Made by a program: the position numbers and the translations under genes. Below, in pieces: positions 18,743 to 28,670 of a stretch of DNA of 44,060 bases. The stretch's first letter is position 1; each line of letters starts with the position of its first letter. Source of the DNA: Pseudonocardiales bacterium (GTDB taxonomy: Bacteria; Actinomycetota; Actinomycetes; Mycobacteriales; Pseudonocardiaceae); NCBI GenBank assembly GCA_003244055.1, contig QHBZ01000126.1, forward strand, positions 1 to 44,060. Reading direction: 5' to 3'. The notes beneath the pieces were generated by a model. That model was given only the letters and a program-made list of their open reading frames with translations, ran no database searches and was not told where the DNA came from.

Positions 18743-19903
18743 CTAGCCACGGCGGTACCGGCTCAGTCCGGCGCCCGGCCCGGGAGTGAGCTGGCGGGGG
18801 TCGGCGGCCACCGCCGTCTCGTAGACTTGCAGCACCCGGCGCGCGACCACGGGCCAGTCCCATATCGCCGCCCGCCTGCGACCGGCGAGCGCCAACTCGG
18901 CGCGCCGTTCGGGATCATCGAGCAGATCGTCGAGCGCGCTGGCCAGCGCGGGGGGTGATCCGGCCGGGACCAACACCCCAGCCTTCCCGCCGTCGAGCAC
19001 CAGGCGGAAGGCGGCGAGGTCACTGGCTACTACGGGGGTGCCGGCAGCCATCGCCTCGCTGAGCACCATGCCGAAGCTCTCCCCGCCGATGGCGGGCACG
19101 CACAGCATGTCCACGCTTGCGAGCACCGCGGCCTTTCCCTCGTCGCCCAACGCGGGCAACACCTGGATCCGGGGTGCCAGGGCCGGTCCGGCAGCGCGGA
19201 GCAGTTCCGCGGCGTCCCCTCGGCCGACTACCAGCAGGCGCAGATCCGGCCGCGTCCGGACCAGTGCGCGCAAGGCCGCCAGCAGCACCGGCATGCCCTT
19301 GCGCGTCTCGCCGAAGCGGCCCACGAAGCCGATCGTGCCGCCGATCCGCGGGTAGCCGGGCAGCGGTTGAGCTCTGGCGAAACGCGGCACGTCGACCCCG
19401 TTGGGAATCTCCACGGCGTCCCCACCGAGGTACTCCACCTGCACCCGGCGGGCCAGCGGGGACACCGCGATCCGGGCAGTGATCTTCTCCATGGTGGGCT
19501 GCAACACGCCGTGGGCCGCCGCCAGCACCCAGGACCGCGCGGAGGCGAAGTGGAAGGTCACCACGACGGGCCGGTCGGCGAGGGCCAGGGCAATCAACGA
19601 CAGGCTGGGCGCGGTGGGCTCGTGTAAGTGCAGCACGTCGAAATCATGGTCGTTGAGCCAACGCCGGGTTCGATTGAGCGCGACCGGGCCGAATGTCAGC
19701 CGGGCAATAGATCCGTTGTAGGGGATCCCGACCGCGCGGCCCGCGGAGGTGACGAACTCGGGCAACGCACTGCCTGCTATGGCCGGGGCGAGCACCTCCA
19801 CTTGGTGGCCGAGACCGCGCAAACCCGTGGCCAACCCCAGCACGTGTGCCTGCACGCCGCCCGGTACGTCGATGGAATACGGGCAAACCATCCCGATCCG
19901 CAA
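18743..19903 (-). CDS. pimA: Phosphatidylinositol alpha-mannosyltransferase PimA
   Basis: GT-B (GT4) glycosyltransferase that adds the first mannose from GDP-mannose to phosphatidylinositol on the inner face of the membrane. The start MRIGMVCPYSIDVPGGVQAH and the segment VEIPNGVDVPRFA match mycobacterial PimA, as does the donor site GGESFGMVLSEAMAAGTPVV. Full length at 386 aa. It sits between the PIM acyltransferase and a LemA-like gene, the same context as Rv2610c. Confidence 0.95.
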   Translation of the reverse strand: MRIGMVCPYSIDVPGGVQAHVLGLATGLRGLGHQVEVLAPAIAGSALPEFVTSAGRAVGIPYNGSIARLTFGPVALNRTRRWLNDHDFDVLHLHEPTAPSLSLIALALADRPVVVTFHFASARSWVLAAAHGVLQPTMEKITARIAVSPLARRVQVEYLGGDAVEIPNGVDVPRFARAQPLPGYPRIGGTIGFVGRFGETRKGMPVLLAALRALVRTRPDLRLLVVGRGDAAELLRAAGPALAPRIQVLPALGDEGKAAVLASVDMLCVPAIGGESFGMVLSEAMAAGTPVVASDLAAFRLVLDGGKAGVLVPAGSPPALASALDDLLDDPERRAELALAGRRRAAIWDWPVVARRVLQVYETAVAADPRQLTPGPGAGLSRYRRG

Positions 19904-19912
19904 AAAGACTCC

Positions 19913-20809
19913 CTATCCCGCGTCGCGCGGCAGTGTGACCGGCAGATCATCAATCCACAACGGCTGCAGCATGTGCCAATCCTGCGGGCGCGCCGCGATG
20001 TCGGTGGCGAAGCAGTCCGCCACCGTCTGGGTAGCCTGCAGCACCGCCGACCGGTCCGGTACGGGCACCGGGGGGTGAAAGCGAATCCCCCAACCATCCG
20101 CAGTGAACCAGCAGCCGACGACCAACAACGTGGCACCGGTAGCTGCGGCCAGCCGGGCTGGCCCTAGCGGCATCCGGGCGGTGGCCCCGAAGAACTCTAC
20201 GGCCATCCCGCCACCAGTGAGGTCACGGTCGGCGAGCAGGCAGACCACGCCGCCGGCACGCAGCCGGTGCAACAGCCGGCGGGTGGGGCTCCCCGCGCCG
20301 GTCAGCGGGACGATATCGAAGCCCAGCGAGCCGCGGTAGCCGACGAAGCGCTGGTAGAGCGCCTCGGGCGCCAAACGCTCGGCGACGGTGCTGAATGCTC
20401 CGTGCTGCCCGACGAACCACAACCCGGCCATGTCCCAGTTGCCGCTGTGCGGCAGTGCTACCACCACCCCTCGGCCCCTGGCCAGCGCCTTGTTGAGGTG
20501 CTCTACCCCCTCCGTCGCCCCGTCCACCCGGCTCACCAACGCGGCGTGGTCAGCCCACGGCAGCGTGAATACCTCCTGCCAGTACCGGGCGTAGGAGCGC
20601 AGCCCGTCGCGGACCAGCCCGTCGAGCTCCGCCGCTGTGGCGTCGGGCACCACTCGGCCCAGGTTTCGGCGCAGCTGGCGGATGGCGGGGCCGTCCCGAT
20701 ACGCGGCCAAGTCGGCACCGGCTCGAAACGCCCGGGTGGCCAGATCCCCAGGGGCAAAGCGGAGCAACCGCCATCCGGCCGCGTACCCAGCGTCGGCGAG
20801 CCTGCTCAT
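19913..20809 (-). CDS. patA: Phosphatidylinositol mannoside acyltransferase
   Basis: Lysophospholipid-acyltransferase-family enzyme that acylates the mannose of PIM1/PIM2. The catalytic HX4D motif is HSGNWD, and the later LLADRDLTGGG and FFGATARMPLGPARLA blocks fit the HtrB/MsbB-PatA family. ATG 20809 overlaps the end of the upstream pgsA gene by four bases (ATGA), giving 298 aa. The much longer open frame running into pgsA is out of phase with it and is rejected. Order pgsA-patA-pimA matches Rv2612c-Rv2611c-Rv2610c. Confidence 0.93.
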   Translation of the reverse strand: MSRLADAGYAAGWRLLRFAPGDLATRAFRAGADLAAYRDGPAIRQLRRNLGRVVPDATAAELDGLVRDGLRSYARYWQEVFTLPWADHAALVSRVDGATEGVEHLNKALARGRGVVVALPHSGNWDMAGLWFVGQHGAFSTVAERLAPEALYQRFVGYRGSLGFDIVPLTGAGSPTRRLLHRLRAGGVVCLLADRDLTGGGMAVEFFGATARMPLGPARLAAATGATLLVVGCWFTADGWGIRFHPPVPVPDRSAVLQATQTVADCFATDIAARPQDWHMLQPLWIDDLPVTLPRDAG

Positions 20810-21420
20810 GTCGCCTCTCGATCCGAGGCGCTCCGCCATACGCAGAGCATCCGTTGAATGACGGTCACCACCTGTAACCCGGCAAGCAACCACAGTGCGA
20901 GATCTAGCGCGTAGGGCACGCCGAGGCCGGTCAAGCCGGCGCCCAGCACCGTGATGATGTAACGCTCCGCGCGCTCGGCCATCCCACCGTCCCCGGTCAG
21001 GCCGCTGGCTGTGGCCCGGGCCTTGATGTATGAGATGACCTGGGCAGTCACCAGGCACAACAGTGCTGCTGCGGCTAGCGGACGGTCGTTGGCGACCACG
21101 AAACACCACCAGGTCAACCCGGCGAACACCGCACCGTCGGCGATCCGATCGCAGGTGGCGTCCAGCACGGTTCCCCATGGGGTGCCGGATCCGCGGGCCC
21201 TGGCGACCGCCCCGTCGAGCAGGTCGAGCACCACGAACACCGCCACCGCAATGGCGCCGGCCACCAGCTGACCTCGAGGAAAGAACCACAGCGCCGAGGC
21301 CACCGTCCCGATCGTGCCGGTAATCGTGATGGCGTCAGCCCCGATTCCGGCGCGGACCAGCCAGCCGCTCACCGGATCCACGAACCGGGAGATCGACGCG
21401 CGGGCGAAGATGTTGAGCAT
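20806..21420 (-). CDS. pgsA: Phosphatidylinositol phosphate synthase
   Basis: CDP-alcohol phosphatidyltransferase with about six membrane helices. The signature DGX2ARX8GX3DX3D is complete: DGAVARARGSGTPWGTVLDA then TCD. In actinobacteria this enzyme at this locus (PgsA1) joins CDP-diacylglycerol to inositol phosphate, giving the precursor of phosphatidylinositol and PIMs. 204 aa, coupled to patA by an ATGA overlap. Confidence 0.94.
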   Translation of the reverse strand: MLNIFARASISRFVDPVSGWLVRAGIGADAITITGTIGTVASALWFFPRGQLVAGAIAVAVFVVLDLLDGAVARARGSGTPWGTVLDATCDRIADGAVFAGLTWWCFVVANDRPLAAAALLCLVTAQVISYIKARATASGLTGDGGMAERAERYIITVLGAGLTGLGVPYALDLALWLLAGLQVVTVIQRMLCVWRSASDREAT

Positions 21421-21493
21421 CGCGGGAGCGCAGCTATCGCGGAACAGGCTGGATTAGTACCATCAGCAGCGCTACCTCCCGCACCCCCAAGCT

Positions 21494-21521
21494 TGCTGGG
21501 GTGATCACGAGCACCCCAGCA
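21494..21521 (-). terminator. Perfect 10-bp hairpin upstream of pgsA
   Basis: TGCTGGGGTG and CACCCCAGCA pair perfectly around an 8-nt loop in the 218-base gap between the HIT gene and pgsA. It could end the HIT transcript or act in the pgsA leader. No U-run follows. Confidence 0.45.
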
Positions 21522-21638
21522 GCGATGAACCCACTGTCCAGGCTAGCTCGAAGCCAGCCAACCCTACCGGCGGCAACACCTCGTCGGTGTCCGCCGTAGC
21601 TTTCTTCCCGTGGTTCCCGAGGACGTCGGGAGAAGCCT

Positions 21639-22187
21639 TCAGGGCAGCTCGTTCCATGCGTTCACCAGCAGCTTGTGAGTCTCGGCCAGCAGCTGTGGCA
21701 GCACCTTGGTACCGGCGACCACCGGCATGAAGTTCGCGTCCCCGCCCCACCGGGGCACCACATGCTGGTGCAGGTGCGCAGCGATGCCAGCGCCGCCCAC
21801 AGCGCCCTGATTGATCCCGATGTTGAAGCCGTGCGGGGCGGCCGCACGGCGGCAGGCGAGCATGGCCCGCTGGGTGAAGGTGGCCAGTTCGGTGGCTTCC
21901 TGGACAGTCAGATCCGGGTAATCGGCGACATGCCGGTAGGGCACCACCATCAGGTGGCCGGGGTTGTAAGGATAGAGGTTGAGCACCGCATATACCGTGG
22001 CGGCGCGGGCGATTACCAAACCCTCCGCATCCGCCATGGTGCTGATCCGGCAGAACGGGCACTGTGCCGCGCCGCCCTCAGGTCCGGACTCGCCCTCCCT
22101 CTTGATGTAGGCCATCCGGTGTGGAGTCCACAGCCGCTGCAGCGCATCCGGCGCACCGACCCCGTCCTGAGCCTCGGCGGTCATCAC
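21639..22187 (-). CDS. HIT-family nucleotide phosphorylase/hydrolase
   Basis: 182-aa histidine-triad protein. The catalytic motif is HLHQHVVPRW, and CPFC near residue 43 resembles the zinc pair of Ap4A-phosphorylase-type members. The mycobacterial orthologue in the same place (Rv2613c) is a diadenosine tetraphosphate phosphorylase, so the same activity is likely. Two adjacent starts are possible (GTG 22187, ATG 22184). It lies 13 bases after thrS, whose side-reaction makes Ap4A-type nucleotides. Confidence 0.92.
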   Translation of the reverse strand: MMTAEAQDGVGAPDALQRLWTPHRMAYIKREGESGPEGGAAQCPFCRISTMADAEGLVIARAATVYAVLNLYPYNPGHLMVVPYRHVADYPDLTVQEATELATFTQRAMLACRRAAAPHGFNIGINQGAVGGAGIAAHLHQHVVPRWGGDANFMPVVAGTKVLPQLLAETHKLLVNAWNELP

Positions 22188-22200
22188 GTCGCTTCCCCGG

Positions 22201-24273
22201 TCACGGTTGTCCTATCGGCAGCTCCGCGGCGCTGGGCGAGCGGTTCTCACGTCGTGCCACCCACCCGGTGATGGCACCGACAGCGTCTTCGACTCCGACA
22301 CCGTTGATCTGGGTGCCGTCTCGGAACCGGAAGGACACTGCGCCGGCCTCGACGTCCTTGCTCCCGGCGAGCAGCAGGAATGGCACCTTCTGCGTGGTAT
22401 GGGTCCGGATCTTCTTCTGCATCCGCTCGTCGGAGGCGTCCACCTCGACCCGGATCCCCCGCGCCCGCAGCGCCTTGGCGACCTGCTGCAGGTGTTCGAC
22501 GTGCTCGTCGGCGATCGGGATCCCGACCACCTGCACCGGTGCCAGCCAGGCGGGGAACGCTCCTGCGTAGTGCTCGGTGAGCACACCGAAAAACCGCTCG
22601 ATCGACCCGAACAGTGCCCGGTGGATCATGTACGGCTGCCGCCTAGAACCGTCCGAGGCGGTGTACTCCAGCTCGAAGCGATCCGGCAGTTGGAAGTCGA
22701 CCTGGATAGTGGACAACTGCCAGGTCCGGCCCAGCGCGTCCTTGGCCTGCACCGAGATCTTGGGCGCATAGTACGCCGCCCCACCGGGGTCCAGCACCAA
22801 CTCCAGCCCGGTGGCTTCGGCAGCCTGGCGCAACGCCTCGGTCGCCTGTTCCCATTGCTCGTCCGTGCCGACGTACTTCTCGTCGTTGCGAGTGGACAGC
22901 TCCAGGTAGAAGTCGTCCAGGCCGAAGTCGCGGAGCAGGTCGAGCACGAAGCTCAGCAGCGAGCAGATCTCGCCCTGCAACTGCTCGGGCGTGCAGTAGA
23001 TGTGCGCGTCGTCCTGGGTCATCCCGCGTACCCGGGTCAGCCCGTGCACGACGCCGGACTTCTCGTATCGGTACACCGACCCGAACTCGAACAGCCGCAG
23101 TGGCAGTTCCCGGTAGGACCGGCCACGGGAGCGGTAGATCAGGTTGTGGAACGGGCAGTTCATCGGTTTGAGGTAGTAGTCCTGCCCGGGCTTGCGGACG
23201 GTGCCGTCGTCGGCCAACTCCTCGTCGAGGTGCATCGGCGGGAACATGGCGTCGGCGTACCAGTCCAAGTGCCCGGAGGTCTCGAACAGCTGTGCCTTGG
23301 TGATGTGGGGCGAGTTGACGAAGTCGTAGCCCGCCTCCTCGTGCCGGCGCCGCGAGTAGTCCTCCATCACCCGGCGCACGGTGCCGCCGCGGGGGTGGAA
23401 TACCGCTAGTCCCGAGCCGATCTCGTCGGGAAAGCTGAACAGGTCGAGCTCGGCACCGAGCTTGCGGTGGTCGCGACGCTGCGCCTCGGCGAGTAACTCC
23501 AGATGCCGCTCCAGCGCCTCGGTCGACTCCCATGCAGTGCCGTAGATCCGCTGCAGCTGCGGGTTGCGCTCGCTACCCCGCCAGTAGGCGGCCGCGGTCC
23601 GCATCAGCCGCAACGCCGGGATGTGCCTCGTCGTGGGCACGTGCGGGCCGCGGCACAGGTCACTCCAAATGGTTTCGCCGGTGCGCGGGTGGACGTTGTC
23701 ATAAATGGTCAGATCACCCGCGCCGACCTCCATGACCTCATCAGGATCAATGGTGACGCCAGATGTCGACCCTTTGAGGTCGACCAGCTCGACTTTGTAC
23801 GGCTCGGCTGCCAGCTCCCGCTTGGCCTCGCTCACCGAACCCAGCACGCGGCGGGAGAAGCGCTGACCGGCCTTGATTATCCTGCGCATGGTCTTCTCGA
23901 GGATCGCCAAGTCCTCAGGAGTAAACGGCCGGTCGACGTCGAAGTCGTAGTAGAAACCGTCTATCACCGGCGGCCCAATGCCCAGCTTGGCGTCGGGAAA
24001 GTGCTGTTGCACGGCTTGGGCGAGCACGTGTGCGCACGAGTGCCGGATAACACTGCGCCCGTCCGGGCTGCTCGCCGCGACGGCGTCGACCTCGGTGTCG
24101 CTGTCCGGCGCCCACGCCAGATCCCGCAACGCCCCCTGCGGATCCCGAGCGACGACGACGGCATCTGGTCCGGTGGTGGGCGCTCCCCCGTCGCGCAGGG
24201 CCTGCCCAGCGGTCACCCCGGCTGGCACCGTCACCCGCAGGGCGGCCTGGACAGCTGGGGGCGACGCGACCAC
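22201..24273 (-). CDS. thrS: Threonyl-tRNA synthetase
   Basis: 690-aa class II synthetase that charges tRNA-Thr. It has the N-terminal TGS domain, the editing domain with [10 protein letters not shown], and the catalytic core with zinc ligands in [10 protein letters not shown], motif 2 [20 protein letters not shown] and motif 3 near [15 protein letters not shown]. The C-terminal anticodon-binding domain begins near [17 protein letters not shown] start at 24273. It leads the thrS-HIT gene pair, conserved with mycobacteria. Confidence 0.98.
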   Translation of the reverse strand: MVASPPAVQAALRVTVPAGVTAGQALRDGGAPTTGPDAVVVARDPQGALRDLAWAPDSDTEVDAVAASSPDGRSVIRHSCAHVLAQAVQQHFPDAKLGIGPPVIDGFYYDFDVDRPFTPEDLAILEKTMRRIIKAGQRFSRRVLGSVSEAKRELAAEPYKVELVDLKGSTSGVTIDPDEVMEVGAGDLTIYDNVHPRTGETIWSDLCRGPHVPTTRHIPALRLMRTAAAYWRGSERNPQLQRIYGTAWESTEALERHLELLAEAQRRDHRKLGAELDLFSFPDEIGSGLAVFHPRGGTVRRVMEDYSRRRHEEAGYDFVNSPHITKAQLFETSGHLDWYADAMFPPMHLDEELADDGTVRKPGQDYYLKPMNCPFHNLIYRSRGRSYRELPLRLFEFGSVYRYEKSGVVHGLTRVRGMTQDDAHIYCTPEQLQGEICSLLSFVLDLLRDFGLDDFYLELSTRNDEKYVGTDEQWEQATEALRQAAEATGLELVLDPGGAAYYAPKISVQAKDALGRTWQLSTIQVDFQLPDRFELEYTASDGSRRQPYMIHRALFGSIERFFGVLTEHYAGAFPAWLAPVQVVGIPIADEHVEHLQQVAKALRARGIRVEVDASDERMQKKIRTHTTQKVPFLLLAGSKDVEAGAVSFRFRDGTQINGVGVEDAVGAITGWVARRENRSPSAAELPIGQP

Positions 24274-24372
24274 GAGAGCTCCTCGACAATACGACGGTGG
24301 CGATTCCGGTGGTCGATCCTATCCAGGAGCCATCCAGCCGCCATCGAGGGATGAGAAGTGCCGGCCCGGGCA

Positions 24373-25266
24373 TCAGCCCTTTGGCAGCACCGAAGTGAGC
24401 ATTGCCATCGCCGGTCGGGCCGGTTGGACGGGTTGTTGGACGGCCGGGTGGGCAAGCTGTCGGACGACCGGTTGGACTGCCGGTTCGACGGCATTGCTGA
24501 CGGGTCCGGCGACCTGCCTGACCGACGCGACAGCATCGCTGGTGGCAGCCCCGCTGGTTGCATGTCCCGACTGCTCAGCACGCGGGCTTGCCGCCGGTTC
24601 GTCACGGCCACTGCCGGTCTGCTCACCACTCGGAGTAGTCGGTGCCAGCACCCCGCCCACCGGAGCGACCCGACCTACTCTCTTGGTGGCGGGATCCAGC
24701 ACCGGGGCCACTGGTGCAATGGGGCTACTCGGAGCACGACCAGCCGCCGGTGGAGGCGAAACCCAAGGCTGTTGATCGCTACTCGCCGGGCGGTTAGGTG
24801 CAGCCGGCGCGATCACGGAGTCCGGGTTGTTCCGGTGAACTTCCCCAAGCCCTGGGTGAAGCGGCTGGCTGCTCTCCGCAACTGTCTGGGCGCTGACCAA
24901 TTCCGGTGCGACAGGAGGGCGTTCGGTGGGCAGGTCTGCACGGAATCCCTCAGGATTGGATGCACCCAGCGCCACTGGGGTGCGGTAGGGCGGAGACACG
25001 TTGTTTCCCGGGAGCGGGCCTTCACCAGTGTGAGTGGCGCTGGCCAGCACGGACCCGCACGCCAACAGGGTCCCGGCCGCAACCCCGCAGGCCCGACCGA
25101 CGAGGACCGCCCGGCTACGGGGCATCCCCGGAGTATGTCCACCGTGGATCACCGAGACCGGTGTACTCAAGGGGGCGTCGATGGCTGCCTGCCTCGCACC
25201 GACCCAGGCGATCAGAGCAGTGGCAGAGGGCCCGGATCCCGACTTCCTACGCCTCCGCGCGGTCAT
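24373..25266 (-). CDS. Exported or membrane-anchored Pro/Ala-rich protein of unknown function
   Basis: No catalytic domain recognised. A basic N-terminus is followed by a hydrophobic stretch (RACGVAAGTLLACGSVLASA) and then about 220 residues of Pro, Ala, Val and Gln-rich low-complexity sequence ending in VVRQLAHPAVQQPVQPARPA. If translation starts at the internal ATG at 25125, the hydrophobic stretch becomes a signal peptide with a lipobox-like LLAC. From 25266 it would be a signal anchor. Either way most of the chain is likely outside the cytoplasm. It lies 99 bases upstream of thrS. Confidence 0.6.
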   Translation of the reverse strand: MTARRRRKSGSGPSATALIAWVGARQAAIDAPLSTPVSVIHGGHTPGMPRSRAVLVGRACGVAAGTLLACGSVLASATHTGEGPLPGNNVSPPYRTPVALGASNPEGFRADLPTERPPVAPELVSAQTVAESSQPLHPGLGEVHRNNPDSVIAPAAPNRPASSDQQPWVSPPPAAGRAPSSPIAPVAPVLDPATKRVGRVAPVGGVLAPTTPSGEQTGSGRDEPAASPRAEQSGHATSGAATSDAVASVRQVAGPVSNAVEPAVQPVVRQLAHPAVQQPVQPARPAMAMLTSVLPKG

Positions 25267-25319
25267 CGTGCGTCACCAGCTATCTCCTCAGGGTAGTGGA
25301 ACTGGGGAAGAATACAGGG

Positions 25320-26025
25320 TTACGGGCACAAGCCCAGACCCATCACTCCTCCGGCGCAACGCCGGCTGCGCTGGCCCAGCGCAGCCGTCCGATGGCGGCC
25401 TGCTACACCTTGTTGCGCAGAGTGGCGGAGCTTATCGGCGTGCTTCCGTCTCATGCCGGACTGTCCGTGCGCGGGCTCTCCGGACAAGTTGACTCGGTGG
25501 CCGGCGCTCGGACTGGTGATCAGGGTGGTGTCGCGTCCGTTGGTTGCACGGCGTTGAGCAATCTGCGCGGCGAAGATGTCAGATGGCCACACCAGATCGT
25601 CGCCCCCGCTGCTGACCACCACGCGGCCGTCGATGGTCTCGACTGGGATGGTGGCCGCAGCGACTTGGTTGGCGAAGGTGCTGAGGCTCTGCTCGTAGAG
25701 GCTGCGGTAGGAGGGCACGGTCCCCTCCTCCGCCTGTCGCCAAGTGTCGTCGTAGGGCACGAACGGCAACGGGTGGCCAGCCGCGCTCCAACTGGACCGG
25801 CAGGGCCTGATAGCTCCGTGGCCAGGACCGACATTGGCCCATGCAACGGAAGATGGGGAGAAGGCCGCCACCGATCGAATGCGCTTGTCCAGAACGGTCG
25901 GAGGCAGCGCCGCTTCGGCGCCCTTGGAGGTGCCGACGACGGCGAGGTGACCGGCGAGGGTGGTCGAGGCGGTCCAAAGCAGGGGTGAACGTCTCCAGAG
26001 GTAACTCGCAGATGCCAGGGCGCAC
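25320..26025 (-). pseudogene. Broken alpha/beta hydrolase, BAAT C-terminal type
   Basis: Pieces of one hydrolase are visible in two frames. ELPLETFTPALDRL (frame of 26025) gives way, after a frameshift near 25970, to HLAVVGTSKGAEAAL with the nucleophile elbow GTSKG. That continues through VAAFSPSSVAWANVG, RSSWSAAGHPLPFVPYDD, the Asp region VVVSSGGDDLVWPS and the His region SPSAGHRVNLSGEP. This order matches the acyl-CoA thioester hydrolase/BAAT C-terminal family. The N-terminal half and a normal C-terminus are missing. It marks the start of the disturbed region beside the conserved chromosome. Confidence 0.7.
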
Positions 26026-26030
26026 TATGG

Positions 26031-26460
26031 AAACGATTGCGAAAGCTCTAACTAGTCTGGCCCGCCTTGAATGACATCCTTTCGGTCGGGAACCACGTCA
26101 ATACCTGAACCGGAGTGCAGACGGAACCGTGAGCTGAGAATGCGACGGTTGCGAAGGCGACCTTGAGGGTCGGACCTCACGTCCTGCGGATCCGAAGTGG
26201 CCATCTGTGTTCCAATAAAGATCAACTGCTGGCACCAGCGCACCGGAGCTGCAGTTGCGCTTGGCTATTGGGGAAGAGCCGAGCTGTGCGGTTCACGGCC
26301 GATGATCGGTGTTCGAGCAGGTGAACACCGCCGGCGCGGCGCTGAACAGAGCGTTGGCAGGACCCATCGGCGGGGCCGGGATATTCGATCGCCATGACCG
26401 CGTGCCGTGCGGCAGCATCGACGGGTCGACTGCTCGGAGCTGTTCGGGAGGGGGTCAGGG
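26031..26460. other. Intergenic region before the ABC transporter
   Basis: Nothing convincing is encoded. A 50-codon minus-strand frame (26052-26204) lacks a ribosome site and coding-like base pattern. The ABC transporter promoter probably lies in the right part. Confidence 0.4.
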
Positions 26461-28335
26461 ATGGTCGCGCCTGAACCGGGCGGCGATACGGAGGTGTCGC
26501 GACGCGGTTCGCCCACACGCAGGACGGCGGTGTTGCTGGCACTGCGCTACTACGCCCGTGAGTTTTCCCGTCACCGGCGGGTCGCCCTACCCGCGCTGTT
26601 GTTGCCGGCGCTGGGCAACATCTGCCAGCTCTACCTCGCTCCGCTGATCGTCGCCAGGCTCGCGGGCCGCCTCGTCGGCGGTGCGGACACCGGCGCTGCG
26701 ACGGTGCTGCCCTATGTCCTCGGCTTCGCCGCGCTGATGCTCCTGGCTGAGGCCCTGTGGCGCGTCGGCGTGCACTGCTTGAACCGCACAGACGGCCGCG
26801 GGATCGAGCACCTGTGTGGTGTCGGAATGAACGAGTTGCTCGCCAAGGATGCGGCATTTTTCCACGACAACTTCGCCGGTTCGTTGACCAAGCGCGTGCT
26901 GAGCTTCGCCGCGCGGTTCGAAGACTTCGCCGACACGCTCGCGTTCTCCGTCGTCGCCAACATCGTGCCACTGGCTTTCGCATCGGTGGTCCTCTGGCAC
27001 TACGACCCGCTCCTCGTCGTCATTCTGCTTGGCCTCCTCGTGGTCACTGGGCTGGTCATCGCGCCGCTTATCCGTCGCCGCCAGGCACTCGTCGATCAGC
27101 GGGAGGCCGCCATTGCGCGAGTGTCTGGCCACGTCGCCGACAGCCTGATCAACATGGAGACAGTGCGAGCCTTCGCCGCTGAGGATCGCGAGGCCGCCGA
27201 GCACAAGACACGCGTCGCCGAACAGCGAATGCTCTCCATCCGATCCTGGGACTACGCTAACCTCCGCATCGACACCCTGGTCACGCCGATGTCCGTGCTC
27301 ACCAACGCACTCGGCCTGTTTCTCGCCGTCAGCCTCGGCGGCGGACAGCTCGGCGTGGAGGCGATCGTGGTGACCTTCGCCTACTACTCGAACGCGACAC
27401 GGATCATGTTCGAGTTCAACCAGATCTATCGGCGGCTGGAAAGCTGCCTGACAGAAGCCGCCCAGTTCACCGAATTGCTACTCACCCCGCCGACCGTTCT
27501 TGATCCGGTCTCGCCGGAGCCACTGCGGCCGACGACATCGGACGTCCGATTCAAGCAGGTGACCTTTGCCCACGCTGGCACACCGCCGCTGTTCACCGGC
27601 CTCGACCTGACCGTCCCCAGCGGCACCAAGATCGGTCTCGTCGGCCGCTCCGGCGGCGGGAAGAGCACCCTCATCCGGCTACTGTTGCGGTTGATGGATG
27701 TTGACGAAGGTCGCATCCTCGTCGGTGGTCAGGACATCTCACGGCTGCGCCAGGCAGACCTGCGCAGTCTGATCGCCTACGTGCCACAGGACCCGGCCAT
27801 GTTCCACCGGACGCTGCGCGAGAACATCGCGTTCGCAAGGCCGGGCGCCAGCGACGCCGAGATCCACCGTGCCGCGCAAGCGGCACACGTCACCGAGTTC
27901 GCCGAGGCGCTGACCGACGGGTTCGACACAATGGTCGGGGAACGTGGGATCAAGCTGTCCGGTGGCCAGCGCCAGAGGGTCGCGCTCGCCCGCGCCATCC
28001 TGCGCGACGCGCCGATCCTGCTGCTCGACGAGGCGACTAGCGCGCTGGACTCGGAAAACGAGATCCTCATCCAGCAAGCTCTGTGGCAGCTCATGGACGG
28101 CCGGACCGCGCTCGTCGTGGCTCATCGGCTTAGCACTGTCGTGCGAATGGATCGGCTCGTCGTCCTCGACCGCGGCCGGATCGTTGAGCAGGGCACCCAC
28201 GACGAGCTGCTTCAGGTGCAGGGCACCTACGCAAGGCTCTGGCACCACCAGTCAGGCGGATTCCTTGACGACAACGGTGACACGTCGCCATCCGACGAGG
28301 CGAACAGCCGGACCGAGGCGTCGAGCGTGTTCTGA
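26461..28335 (+). CDS. ABC transporter, fused permease and ATPase half-transporter
   Basis: 624-aa exporter-type half-transporter with about six membrane helices (residues 35-310) and one nucleotide-binding domain (about 350-600). ATPase motifs are intact: Walker A GRSGGGKST, Q-loop YVPQDPAMF, signature LSGGQRQ, Walker B ILLLDEAT and H-loop VVAHRLST. ATG 26461 is chosen for the GGAGGGGG site just before it. It stands alone, so it would work as a homodimer or with a partner elsewhere. The substrate cannot be told from sequence; related proteins export lipids, peptides or drugs. Confidence 0.93.
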   Translation: MVAPEPGGDTEVSRRGSPTRRTAVLLALRYYAREFSRHRRVALPALLLPALGNICQLYLAPLIVARLAGRLVGGADTGAATVLPYVLGFAALMLLAEALWRVGVHCLNRTDGRGIEHLCGVGMNELLAKDAAFFHDNFAGSLTKRVLSFAARFEDFADTLAFSVVANIVPLAFASVVLWHYDPLLVVILLGLLVVTGLVIAPLIRRRQALVDQREAAIARVSGHVADSLINMETVRAFAAEDREAAEHKTRVAEQRMLSIRSWDYANLRIDTLVTPMSVLTNALGLFLAVSLGGGQLGVEAIVVTFAYYSNATRIMFEFNQIYRRLESCLTEAAQFTELLLTPPTVLDPVSPEPLRPTTSDVRFKQVTFAHAGTPPLFTGLDLTVPSGTKIGLVGRSGGGKSTLIRLLLRLMDVDEGRILVGGQDISRLRQADLRSLIAYVPQDPAMFHRTLRENIAFARPGASDAEIHRAAQAAHVTEFAEALTDGFDTMVGERGIKLSGGQRQRVALARAILRDAPILLLDEATSALDSENEILIQQALWQLMDGRTALVVAHRLSTVVRMDRLVVLDRGRIVEQGTHDELLQVQGTYARLWHHQSGGFLDDNGDTSPSDEANSRTEASSVF

Positions 28336-28481
28336 GGCCGGACAGCACTGCGGCGAGGCCCCCAACCGGAACAGTGGTCAATCTGCCGCAAACGATCATT
28401 GACGCCCTCCACCTCTTTGCTGATCAATCCGCCACGCCGCACCGAACCGGATCGGAATCACTCATCTAGGAGGGTTGATTA

Positions 28482-28625
28482 GTGGCCGGTACCGGTCTGC
28501 GTTGGGGCGAAGTCGCGGGCCTGCGCCTCGACGCTCTGCGGACGATCCCTCTGACGATCAGCCGTGATCACTCATACGAAGATCGGCTCCGAGGCCTCGA
28601 AAATGCCTCTGACCTGGGATCTTAA
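28482..28625 (+). pseudogene. Tyrosine integrase remnant
   Basis: A 47-codon frame opening with AGTGLRWGEVAGLRLDAL, which matches the box of phage-type tyrosine integrases holding the first catalytic Arg. No other integrase box follows, and the frame ends four bases before the tRNA-Val fragment. AGGAGGG lies seven bases before its GTG, so a short peptide might still be made. A leftover of an integrase from an older event at this attachment site is the simplest reading. Confidence 0.5.
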
Positions 28626-28628
28626 GAG

Positions 28629-28670
28629 TGGGCGATACTGGGATCGAACCAGTGACCTCTTCGGTGTGAA
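28629..28670 (-). other. Attachment-site repeat: 3' part of tRNA-Val(CAC)
   Basis: On the minus strand these bases read as the 3' 42 nt of a tRNA: loop TTCACAC with anticodon CAC, stem CGAAG, variable AGGTC, T-arm ACTGG-TTCGATC-CCAGT, acceptor ATCGCCC and discriminator A. The 5' half is absent; the D-arm side is replaced by unrelated sequence to the right. Integration into a tRNA 3' end leaves exactly such a partial copy at the end away from the intact gene. The element should therefore extend to the right, towards the rep and tra genes. Confidence 0.8.

Noticed and set aside
21505-22062. 185-codon frame ending after the HIT gene
   Set aside because: It is an out-of-phase shadow of the HIT gene; the HIT motif lies in the other frame.
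26052-26204. 50-codon minus-strand frame beginning MATSDPQDVRSDPQ
   Set aside because: No ribosome binding site and third-position base use unlike the neighbours.
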